From: Setaria digitata
Taxonomy: Eukaryota > Nematoda > Chromadorea > Rhabditida > Setariidae
DNA: 64,000 nt
Assembly: GCA_003640385.1 (NCBI GenBank)
Contig: RCAB01000166.1
Span: forward strand, 57,549 to 121,548
Direction of reading: 5' to 3'
Positions 1 to 11,286 of the stretch are shown here, piece after piece (the first letter of the stretch is position 1; each line of letters begins with the position of its first letter). The notes under the pieces were generated by a model that saw nothing but the letters and a program-made list of their open reading frames with translations, was not told where the DNA came from and made no database searches. Made by a program: the position numbers and the translations under genes.

Positions 1-581
1 GTCAATTTATCTATGCAATAATTTCTGAAATAGTAAAGAAAATGATCTATCAGAGCTATGAAAATGATAAATGAAATGAATGGATGAGATGAGATTGAGG
101 ATATCGTCAGTTATAGTGCCATTAAGAAGACAAGACGAGAGCACACCACAAATCTCGACAAGTCTTCCCTCTCGATGTGAAAACTTTGTTTGACCAAGCA
201 GAAATGAATTGTAAAAAAATGATGATGAGAAGAAAGAATACTGTCATCAACCTACTATGTTTGCTTTACAAAACCAACAAAATAGCTATAAAGCATGTAT
301 AGTGATAATTTTAAGAGTGATCAGTGAGTAAATAAATTCTAGGCTATTCCTTCAGGCTAGGGAAAGTATATCTTCAATGGATAATGACTGGAGGAAAAGA
401 AAAACTAATTAAAGCAGCATAAAACATTAACTGATTTACCTGTTTCAAGGCTTGATTAGTTGATAATTCTGACTAACGACTTGACCAATTAGCATTGAGT
501 TATTTTTTATTAAGATAAAGGAGCAATATTAATTATATTCAATGAAAGATATGAAGAATCATAATATATTGTGTTAATATC

Positions 582-602
582 CATTATTATTATTATTACT
601 AC

Positions 603-650
<48 letters not shown>

Positions 651-670
651 CATTATTATTATCATTATTA
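582..670. repeat. (ATT)n microsatellite
   Basis: Nearly uninterrupted ATT/TTA trinucleotide repeat with a few ACT and ATC interruptions. Read on the minus strand it gives a meaningless poly-Asn frame. Confidence 0.95.
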
Positions 671-1394
671 ATCATCTTGGATGAAAAGATTATGCTTGAG
701 TAATAATAGAAAAAAGAAAAAAAAAAAAGAATTATACTTGATAGCAATACTATCATGATTATCCGTTGAATTTAGAAATTTAAGTGTTTGGAGGAACAAA
801 AAACTGTCAGGAATTTCCCGCGAAATGCTGACATTTGAGACCTTCTTTGGTGGACAATTTATGCCACCAAAAAGGTGCTATATTTTTTTTTTTTTTTTTC
901 TTTTTAAATAAATATCTGAAATAGACTTCCGGATAATTACGCATCTATCTAAAATTATTTTTGTCAAATTGAACTCTTATCAAGTGCTTTTTGATATGAT
1001 AGAAGCTCTCATCAAGTGCTTTCTAATGTTGATAAAATGTTCATGTGTGTAGTGGAATTTGTAGATTTTAGGTGATAAATTCTATTGGAATAATAGAAGA
1101 ACACTACTACTGATGGATGTTGATAATTTATATCATATCATATTACATATTCTCTCCCGTGACCTCTTATCGAATGTCTCTTGTTTTTAAAATGGCACTT
1201 TTGAAAGGGTGATATTCATCATCATCAAGGGAAAGTTCTAGTATCGAATTGTTCTATTCGTTCTGATTATATGATCAATTATGGTCTTTTTTTTTCTGAT
1301 TATTTTTAGAAACAGATCATTTCAGTCAGTAAAGTAATTTATGAAATAAGTCAGTGTTTTGCTGAGTTTTTTTTTTTTTTTTTTCGTTCCTACC

Positions 1395-1413
1395 CTCTCT
1401 CTCTCTCTCTCTC
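1395..1413. repeat. (CT)n dinucleotide run after poly-T
   Basis: Short CT repeat lying just downstream of a 17-base poly-T run. Simple sequence with no visible gene context. Confidence 0.9.
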
Positions 1414-1819
1414 ATTTAATTTTTATTTCGCATAATAGTCAGGGAAAAATGCGATGAAATAAAATCCTAAAACAAAAAGAAGTTATTTGAGACTTAGTTA
1501 CTGTTGTAATTACACTGATAATCAGTCTAGCAAGATTCAGCCAGAAAGTATCATTTGATGAACAGACCGACTTCTTCACCTTGGCAAAAGTGACATCTTT
1601 TCTCTCGTTTTTTTCTTTCCTCGCTTCATTTTCGAAGGAAACTATGAAACTGTGATAAGAAGACAACTTGCTGACACTTCTCTCTAATTGCACTAATTAA
1701 TTTATAATTACTCCTGAATGCGAGAGAAACGAGAAGATAATCATTCATTTCAATTCTCTTATCATTTCATCATTTATTTTATATTCTATGCTTCTTAAAG
1801 GATGATCTGGTTAATGTTT

Positions 1820-1885
1820 CGTATGGCTTTGTGGTTCGTCGTTCCGCGTAACAGTTTGGGTGGAGCAGGGTTCGATCCCCCAAGC
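1820..1885 (+). repeat. tRNA-like element with Pol III A and B boxes (possible SINE head)
   Basis: TGGCTTTGTGG at 1824-1834 matches the tRNA A box (TGGCNNAGTGG) with one mismatch. GGTTCGATCCC at 1869-1879 matches the B box (GGTTCGANTCC) with one mismatch. Their starts are 45 bases apart, as in a real tRNA gene. I could not fold a proper acceptor stem or anticodon arm around them, so a functional tRNA is unlikely. A tRNA-derived SINE head or a decayed tRNA is the better reading. The GC-richer body continues towards about 2060, including an ACACACACGCG run. Confidence 0.45.
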
Positions 1886-2883
1886 GTTTGTGTGAGTGAT
1901 GATGAACAAGATAGGGACATCTGCTATATCAGTGATGATGATATGACAACAGTTGATAGTAACTGACACACACACGCGTCCCCCTAAACAGTTATGAGAA
2001 GGGAAGGAGTACCATGGCAGGGCAGGGTGTTTGACCTGATTTGGGTGTGTGTACAAATCTGAAATTGTAGGGTTGGATTTTAGGAGGAGAGGTGGTGGTG
2101 AGAGTTTTGTCGGTTATCACAGAAAATATCAGCGAACTGGATTCGAGTTTTGCCAGAAAAAAGAAGAGAAGGATGTGCTCTTCTTTATTAATTAAAACTG
2201 ATACAAATTCTGAATTGTTGACCATTGTTGATAAAAATGATAAAAACAATTTCGATTTTGTACCAAATCACTTTCGCAAACTAATATTGAACTTACTTAG
2301 TAATCTAAATTATTTTGAAATAGTTAAGTTAATAGTTAATTAAACAGTTTTAAGCATAAAAAGACTAAAAAAATTTTCTTTTTTTTTTTTTACATTTTCA
2401 TTCTTACTTTTAAGCAATCATTAAGTCTGATTTATCTCACTTAAGATGTTACAGTGTCATTGTGGAACTTTCTTTTTTTTTTTTTTTTTTTTGCTCGAAA
2501 AAAGAATTATAAAAAAAATTAAATATTAAAAAAAAGAACAAGCTGACGAATTAAGTTAAAAAAAAATTTCAGAAAATTGATGAGTAGCATTTTTGGGATA
2601 ATATTTAGTAATAAAAAAAAAATTTAAAAAAGATAAATATCTTTATGATTTCTCAAAACTCTTTCAGTTTTGATTTGATAACTTCCTGCAAAATGCTAAT
2701 GATATTGATGATGAAGATTAATATCAACTCATTTTAGCTAATTTCTTCTTTCATTTTTTTAATACAATTTTTTTGCGCAAAAAAAAAAAAAAGGAAATTA
2801 TCTTTTAAAATTTTAGTTTCTTAACCCATTTTTTTTTTTTTTTTTTTTGACCTATGTTAGATTTTTTCTTTGCACAAAAAAAA

Positions 2884-3188
2884 GAATACTTTTAAAATCC
2901 TAATTAATTAATTTTTGGCCCTGTTTTTTTTTTTACATTTTGTTTAAAATTCTTTACAAAAAAAAAAAAAAAAGAGCAAAATAAAAATTTGCAAATGAGA
3001 ATAATATGAAAATTTTTCTGCGTTTCTATTNTACAAAAAGAAGGAATACTTTTAAAATCCTAATTAATTAATTTTTGGCCCTGTTTTTTTTTTACATTTT
3101 GTTTAAAATTCTTTACAAAAAAAAAAAAAAAGAGCAAAATAAAAATTTGCAAATGAGAATAATATGAAAATTTTTCTGCGTTTCTATT
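2884..3188. repeat. Two near-identical 145-bp blocks flanking a single N
   Basis: Block 2884-3030 is repeated at 3044-3188, with differences only in the lengths of T and A runs. One N at 3031 lies between the copies. The period is about 158-160 bases. The shared core runs from GAATACTTTTAAAATCC to TGCGTTTCTATT. A tandem duplication joined by one N is typical of overlapping contig ends that were not merged, so this is probably one genomic block counted twice. Confidence 0.85.
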
Positions 3189-4600
3189 GATTTTTAAGTA
3201 TGGTTTGCGCGTTATCGGAGACTTTTTGGAACAGTTAATTTGCTATTACAATGAGTGTGTCACCTTCAAAATGGCGATTCCTTCACGAAATGTCACCAAT
3301 TTTAAAATAAAATCTCATTTTTTTAAATTGGATTTTGAATAGATATTCTTCCATTTCTGGTATATATGTTTTTGTTATTTTAATGCTCATTCTTGTCCTG
3401 TTAATTTGCATCCTGAAACAGTGAAATTTCGGACTATTTGGCTTATAAAGCAAAGAGAACAAGTTGTATCATTCGGCTCACAGCAGCTATTTATTTCTGT
3501 GCAAGAGTATTGCAATTATAGTTCGAGAAGTTGATAAGGTGAAATGAGAAATATAGCGAAGCAGTCATCGGAAATGATACTGTGATTAATTATACAAATT
3601 TACTGATTGCTTCTCCGTCATAGGGCAATTTTCGGCACTTGAAGTAAATTAGAAACGTGAAAAAAACCTGACAGTTAGGCTAACGACGAATCAGAAAACG
3701 GAAAAAAAATTATTGCTTTGAACTTTTAACCTGATTAAAATCTATCACTATAATTTTTTAATTTCCCAACAAAATACTGCTGACATTCCGAAGGTATTCC
3801 TCCGCAACAAATCAAAGTGACATAACCGGAATTGAATAGTATGCTAATTACGTATCCTGACAATCTTCGGAAATCTGTGCTATGAAGTGTCGCTTGCATC
3901 TATCACACTTGATCTTTCTTTCTTTAGTTCTTTGAATATCTCAAATTTTTAAAAAAAAAAAAAAAGTTTTAGTAACGGTTAAGGATTATTCCACACTAAA
4001 GCTAAGATTTCTCTTATCTTAGATGCATTTGAAAATTTAAAATTTAACCCATTAAAAAGTATGGCTTTTTAATAAATTCATTCATTTTTAGATTCTGGAA
4101 AATACCAGTAATGAAAATACGAACGATTTTAGGTAAATTTCAAATAATTTCATTTATTCCCAGGATTAATTAATAGTTTAACTGATGGAGAAAAGTATTC
4201 TTTACCATCCGAGATGCTCCTATCGTACAGATGGTTATTTTCCAAGCCGATTTAGACGTAGCTGCTATCAGCTCAAGGTTTTCATCTAATCTATTTTTTT
4301 TAAATTTAGGATATAAAGAGAATAGAAAAATGGTTTATCTTATCATAGCTTTTGATTTATGAAAGGGTTTTTTTTTTTTTTTTTTTTTTTCAGAAAAAAA
4401 TCACAATTACTAATGATGCAAAAATGTGAGCTTATTGTCAATTTATTGAATCTATAAATTTAAAAACTTGAATGTTTTCTCAAAAATAAATCAAAATTTA
4501 CTATGACATAAAAATATGAACTTAATGTACAATTACTAAATTTGAAAATTTGAGTTTACTACAAACTGTACCAATGTTTGATGGCAGTAACAAATAATTA

Positions 4601-7600
4601 ATGCCTTTCAAATTTCTGTTCAATTTCTTTCATTATAACGAAAATACATTTCAGAATGCTATTCATAATCGTCTCTATCCAATCTCACCACTTTTCTTTT
4701 CAATGGCATTTGTAATAATTGCTTCATTTTTATGTCAAAATCCACTAAAATACAACTTTCTACATACTTTCCAGACTGCATCCATTTTTAACACTTTATT
4801 GGTATGTATAAATATTATAATTTCAAAAAAAATTTTCTTTTAAACTTCATATTTCTTTTTTCTTACAATCTAAATTTCTTTAAATTTTATTTAGTGGAAA
4901 GAAAAAAGAATTAGATTTTTTAAAGCTTTCAAAAAAAAAAAAAAATAGTTTTTCTTATTTTTCTTTTAAATGAACTCTTCCAATTTTTACAGTTATTCAT
5001 TAAATTAAATTATTCATATTATAATTTTTGATAAATTATTTTTCTAATTCTAAAAATTTTTTTTTTCATTTTTGTAGATTGCTCTTCTGGGCACCTATTT
5101 ACCGGTGCTACTACTCAGACTTGCAATAAAGCATCTGTTTTTTGGCTACAAACCTTATCTATTCGAGAAAAAAGGACATTATTCATTGTCAGCCAAAGTT
5201 TGGTTTGTAAGTTTTTTAAAATATTAAATTTATTTCACTTTTGCAACTCTTTCATTAATTATTTATTTTAAAAATTCACTTTCTGAAGTTGAAGAAAAAA
5301 AAATGAAAATAAAAAGAAGAAAAAATTTACTAAAAATGACAATTATTTCGATCGCACCATTAAAGAATAATACTACGCTTCGCACTGTTCTAAGTTTACA
5401 TTTTCATTAAATTTTATTACAATTACAAATGAACCTTTTCGAATATTGAAATGATTTCATTTTTATCTGATAATTTTAAAATAGATTTTTTCAAATTGCT
5501 AATTTTAATTTGATATTTCATTTCTTTTTAAAAAGTAAAATTGTACAAAATTTTGTAGATATTCCATCAGTTATTCAATAAATTATCACCACAACTCTAT
5601 TCATGCGAAGGATTACTGCCTTCTTTGCCGCTTCCGTCCCTGAATGATACAATCGCAAAATATCTTAACAGTGTTGAACCTTTGCTGAGTCCTGTAAGTT
5701 ATTACTTTTGGAACAGGTAAAAATCAGGTTGCAAAAAGTCATAAACTTCATCAGGAATCTAAATGATAAGAACTTTTTAATTAATTTCTAATAACGAATT
5801 CGGTGACTGTGAGCTATAAGATTAAAAAAAAAAAAAAAAAAAAAAAAATGGATTTTTACTAAACTTTCGGGTATTTTACACTCTTTGATCCTTTTCTATT
5901 TGATATCTTTTTCAAGCAGGAATTGATTTTAATTTATTAATAACAAAAATTATTAGGAGGAGCATTTTTGTTTTCGAAAAGTTTAGTTAAGTTAATCTAC
6001 TTTGAAAAAGCTAATCAATTTAAAAAAAAAAAAAATGATTTAATTTAATTTTTATGCTGCATCCAAGTTGTATTAATCATGAAAAAATATTTATGTCAAA
6101 TAAGCTCTTAAAAATTTGTTAACTTAGTATTTAATTTTTCTAGCATGAATTTATGGATGTAAAGAAGATGGCTCAGAATTTTCTTAAAAATGAAGGATGG
6201 AAATTGCAAGGATTGGCATGGCTATATTGGTGCTTTGCTGATAATTATGTAAGTCAAGCAGGCAATATACATGGAATAAATTAGAATAAAAATAAATAAT
6301 TTTAATTAAGAAGTTCAAAAAAAAAATTAATTGCTCTTATCAAACTGATTAAATATTCTTTAATAGCCGGTGACAATGGAAAAAAAAGCCTGGTGTAATG
6401 TTACTGTTTTCAACTAATACACACTAGAAAAAAGGAAATTTTCAGTAACATTTTAGGCTGATCTTACAGTATAAAACTAATCTTTTTTAATTAAAAATCC
6501 AGAAAATTTTGAAGCAATTTTACAGGTTAGTGGATTCTGGGAAAAATTTGCCTATCACTATTCGAGGAAAGGTGTCCTGATAAACAGCAGTGTCGCTCAT
6601 TTAGTAAATTATCTTTTCTGTTAATGAGCTTATTTCTTTCTAATTAATGCTCAACAGGAAAAAAATGGAAAGAAGTTTCATTTTTTAAAATTATAGAAAA
6701 GATACAAAAAAAAAAAAACAGCATTCAGTGAGATAATTTGCTTCTGAGTTAAAAACGAATTCAATAACAGCTTATCATTTATCAATAGCTAAGCTCTAAG
6801 TGTATTGTTTAAGGATGTTTTCAACGGTATACCAGCTAATCAAGCTGTTCGATCAGCACATGTTGTGTTTCTGGAAACGATGAGCATGTTATCAGTGGAT
6901 CGGCAATCTCTTAAGCCTGTATGATTACTGTTATTTAGCTTTTCATGATTAGAAGGCTTTCTTGGTGAGGAAATGTACTGCTAAAGATTGGAAGTTTAAA
7001 AGGAATGATAATGATAAAAACTAAAAGAAAAAGAGTGATTTATTTAATTGTAGAAAACTGATAATAACAATATTTCATTATCATTAAATTACTTTACATT
7101 TCTAAGCTTTCCATTTTGTTTCGGCAATATTTCATACTAATTTATTAACTTACAAAATTGCCCTCTAGTCTCATTTGTATACGATTATTTCTATTGATTA
7201 ATAAAATATAGTTTTAATTGGACAGTTGTAAAAACATGCCACGCATTTATTCATTGAAATAATTAACTAATTATTACATCTTGCAGATAGCTAATGGATG
7301 CATTAGTTTATCAAATCTTTGGAAGTGTTACGGAACAACACGAGTACCAGGTGAAATTATAGGTAATAGTTTTTTTTTTCTTTTTTTTTTTCCTTTTTTC
7401 TACCAATCTAAAAGACGATAAGTAATGAAACTGCAAATTTTATTATTTATTTATTAATGGCTGTAAATAAAAAAAACAAAATAACTTCAGAGCAAAAATA
7501 AAAACAACTTTTAAATTTTAACAGTGAGCATTTCAGTTGTACAGAAGGAAAATAACATCATTATTGTGAAAATGCGTCCAAAATAAATAAATAAATAAAA

Positions 7601-10600
7601 TTAAGAGCTAAAAATAAAAGTTGAAATGATTTGCATTTATTTGCAGACCATCTGGAGATGTATTGCGGCACTACAAGTCATATTGCTATTTATCATCGTG
7701 GATGTATTTATAAATTGGAAGTTTTCGATGAAAATAGGCACATTTTAAGTTTGGAAGAGCTAACTGAGTGAGCAGAGTCTTTTGATTCTTCTAAATTTCA
7801 AAAATAAAATGTAAATTAAAAATTCAAAAGTAGATGTGATGCAAATTTTAAATAATTAATTCAATAAATCTATTTTTTTTTTCTTTTCTTTCCTTTTTTT
7901 AACAGTTTACAATTATTCAAAATTTACAAACATATGTTTTATTGTGGCATTTAAATTGCTTTCTTTTTGCCTCCATTCGGAATGAATATAATATTTTAAA
8001 GTATTACATTTAGAGGGAATGGTTTCAAAATTTGCTTCAGAATATTTTCGGAATTACTCAATCGAAATGAAAGTGTTGGAGAAGTGGAAAGTCGAATAGC
8101 AGCGTTAACGACGGATTCTCGGCATCAGTGGTGCTTGAATCGTCGTCGATTCTTTCTCGAAAATACTCTAAATCGTGATTCTTTAGCAGCGATAGAATCA
8201 GCTATATTCTACTTGGTCCTTGATGATGCTTGTTACAGCAGTGATTCGGTATAGTTTGAAGTCTGCTATATCGATTCATTTTGAATCAGATAGATAGATG
8301 TTTTGCATTTTTGAGCTTTTATACATTAAGCTTTCTTCTAGGAGTAAGTTTACATAGATACTATAGGATCATCCTGAAATGCTGGAAAATTTCCTGAAAA
8401 ATATGCTAACTGGTGATGGATGCAATCGTTGGGCGGATAAATCTTTAAATTATGTCATTGCTGCTAATGGAAGAGTTTGTTATTTCTTATTTTTTACAAG
8501 GCTTACTGATATAGAATTGAAAAAAAAAAAAAAAAAAAGCAAAAAAAATATGATTTCGTCTTAATAAGAATTAAGCTAGTGATAATCGGTGATGATCAAC
8601 ACATAATCATTACGCGTATGTCAATGAGAGGTTTATTGATTAGCACTGTAAATATAAAAATTTCTTTCCTTAAATTTTATATTCAAATATTAAATTTATC
8701 TTTGCAATGTCATTATTTTGTCCCCTTTTCATTTAATTGATAATTATTTTTCAGGGTGGCGGAACAACTGAACATTCAGTTGGTGATGGTGCAGAATTTG
8801 CTTACATTTTTGAAAATTATCTTTCCACAGATTATTTTACCACACATTAAGTTTTTTTTTTTTTTTTTTTTTTTCATTTTCTCTGAGCAATTTCATTATC
8901 TCATTTCTTATGCTTGCAAAGTTGACTTATTCTTTTTACTCTTTCATCGCTCTAATTACCATTAACTTTATTAAACATAATTTTAATGAACTTCAAACTT
9001 CGTAAATTAATGAAGCATTTATAGATATCCAGAAAAGGTGGAAAAATTAGCGCCACAGATGAATTTAGCAGGAAAAAAAAAGTACGCCGTGCGACTAAAC
9101 TTTGATATTAACGAAGAGGTTAAAATTTGAAACAGAATTCTCTAATAGAAGAATATTCGAAGCATCTTCTAGTTCTTTCTTCAAATTTCAAATGGCACAT
9201 TTAGATGAAGGCAGAGATTATTCGTTGTTATGATAATTATCAAGAGCAAATTAATGATGTTGATGTGGCATGTATTGTTTCACGTAATTTTGGTAAAGGT
9301 TTAATTAAAAAAGCTGGCATTTCACCTGATGCATTCATTCAAATGGCTATACAATTGGCAAGCTTTAAAGTTAGTTTTCATCACTCATTATTTTGGCATT
9401 ATTAGTAGCATTATAAATTGTCTAAATGTAAGAAATCATCTAGTAAATTTAGCAAAATTTACATGATAATTTAAAATATTTTCTTATAAATGTAAGGATT
9501 TATAAAATTAGGCCTTTTTTTTTTTCTTTTTTAAATTCCAAAAAGTTTAAACTTCAGGATCAAAATAAATTCTGTCTAACGTATGAATCGGCATCAGCAA
9601 GATTTTATGCAAAATCCAGAACAGAAACATTACGTCCCGTAACAAAAGAATCATGTGCATTTGTAAAATCTATGATTAGCAAAGATTGCAATGTAAACTT
9701 TCTATCAAATTTGATAATTTTTTTTTTTTTTTTTTGTTTTCAAATTCAAATATATTTTTGAATAATTATTCAAAAAAAGAAAAACTAATCTTAGAGCGAA
9801 GAATGTCTGGAATTACTGAAAGAAGCTGTACAAGTTCATACAAATCATGGTAAGGAATGTTTAATTGGTAAAGGTATTGATCGACACTTATTTGTTCTTC
9901 ATATTCTGAGCAAAATGACCGGTATAAAGAGTCCACTGCTGGAGTATTACATAGCTCAACCTTGGGAGCTCAGTACAAGTCAGGTAAAACTGCAAATAAA
10001 TTACCTTTTAAAATCAAAAAAAAAAAAAAAAAGCACATCTCTTGAGGAAAATTATGAAATAATTTCGATACTTTGAAATTTTTAATTTTTTTGAAAATTC
10101 GAAAAAAATAATTTGGAAACAATTGCCTTTCTAACTTCTAAATATGATGCTGCAAACTATAGATATTAAAATTAAAAAATATCTGCATAGAGAACAACTG
10201 TCTCGATGAATAAATTTAATTAAAAAAAAAAAAAAAAACACTTTAGACACCAAATATGACAAGGCAAATGGACGAGGACGAGCATCCAGATTGTTCTTGG
10301 TTTGGTGCCGGTTTTCAGGCTGTCTGCAAGAATGGCTACGGTATTAGCTACCGGTTTGCCGGTAATCATTCATTATGCATAAATATTGCTTCATACAAAT
10401 CTGCCAAAAATACGGTTTGTTCATTTTCCTTTTTTTTTTCTTTTTTAATTAAATTATTTCCTTCTTTTCACTCATGTAACTGGCTTGTCAATTATAATTT
10501 TGCAGGTCACGAGAATGATCCATCAGTTTTTTAATGTGTTTATTTTAGGATTCACAACGACTTAAGCAACATTTACTGAGGTCTATGCATGATATGTTTG

Positions 10601-10617
10601 CACTACTAGAAAGCTGA
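4601..10617 (+). CDS. Carnitine O-palmitoyltransferase 1-like
   Basis: Transfers long-chain acyl groups from CoA to carnitine at the mitochondrial outer membrane. Exons seen: 4601-4801, 5078-5206, 5559-5693, 6144-6248, 6526-6603, 6814-6918, 7287-7362, 7647-7767, 8041-8248, 8367-8474, 8755-about 8847, 9025-9118, 9205-9369, 9558-9692, 9795-9983, 10247-10414, 10549-10617, about 725 aa. The first two exons carry two membrane segments ([20 protein letters not shown] and [15 protein letters not shown]). The catalytic His is in TEHSVGDG (vertebrate EHSWADAP). [26 protein letters not shown] and STSQTP are conserved acyltransferase motifs. The start follows an in-frame TAA, but a missing leader exon is possible since the N-terminus before the first membrane segment is short. 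The 8755 exon runs into TAA at 8848 without a clear donor. All other junctions keep frame. It may be a nematode-specific CPT1 paralogue. Confidence 0.9.
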
Positions 10618-11286
10618 ACTAATGGAAGCCTTTCGAAAAACTTCAAGCTCTCCTTTTATCCATTGTTGTGGTAATTTTGGCTGGTTAATTGTGACTGAGT
10701 ATGTAACAAAATATTTTAAATATAAATTTTGATAAAAAAAAAAAAAATTACTAAAGCACCCAACAACAAACACGTGCTGTTACAAAAATTTTATATTACA
10801 AACGTGGAATGCAAACACTTAAGAAGAGTAATTTTATCGTCCTACATAGTACTGCTATGACAGCGATACAGTACTCAGCTAGAAGTGATGCACCAAAATG
10901 GAGCAGATTGAGAAATAACAACTCCACAGGGAGTGAATCAAAAATATTATTTTACTGGGAATTGAAAGTGTGGTAAAAGAGTTCACCACTGAAGAAGATT
11001 AAAGGGGGATATATTGGAAAGCTGTTAGTAAGTCAATGAATTTGAGCATTAATTAAATGGCAGTTTTAGAAGTGAGACATGCTGCATCTGCTGTAAATAT
11101 CACAACATATCGAAATTGCAGACAATTCCCAAAATTTGCAACAAAGAACTGACAATTTAAATATAATTCATAAGTAACGACAAATGAATCGCTCATAAAC
11201 AACTCAAACCTATAAGAAAGAGTTTCCTTTTAAAAAATCCTACTATATCTTAAACCACAAAGAAGTGGTGATGGGTCGTTACAATA
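10618..11286. other. Convergent intergenic region between CPT1-like and GANAB-like genes
   Basis: The two flanking genes end facing each other, so this 669-base spacer should hold both 3' UTRs and cleavage sites. No coding sequence was recognised. Confidence 0.6.

Larger units (their letters stand above)
1..4600. other. Gene-free AT-rich region
   Basis: No exon with recognisable protein or coherent splice phase is visible on either strand. The open frames here are short and mostly follow microsatellites (for example a poly-Asn frame made by the ATT repeat) or poly-A/T runs. The stretch holds the ATT repeat, a TC repeat, a tRNA-like promoter element and a duplication around an N, each listed separately. 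The 5' end of the carnitine palmitoyltransferase gene could extend into it through an unseen leader exon. Confidence 0.6.

Noticed and set aside
574..756. Minus-strand ORF rich in Asn
   Set aside because: It is just the ATT microsatellite read as AAT codons.
1811..2249. Several overlapping ORFs on both strands
   Set aside because: They coincide with the tRNA-like repeat body, whose higher GC lengthens frames on all strands.
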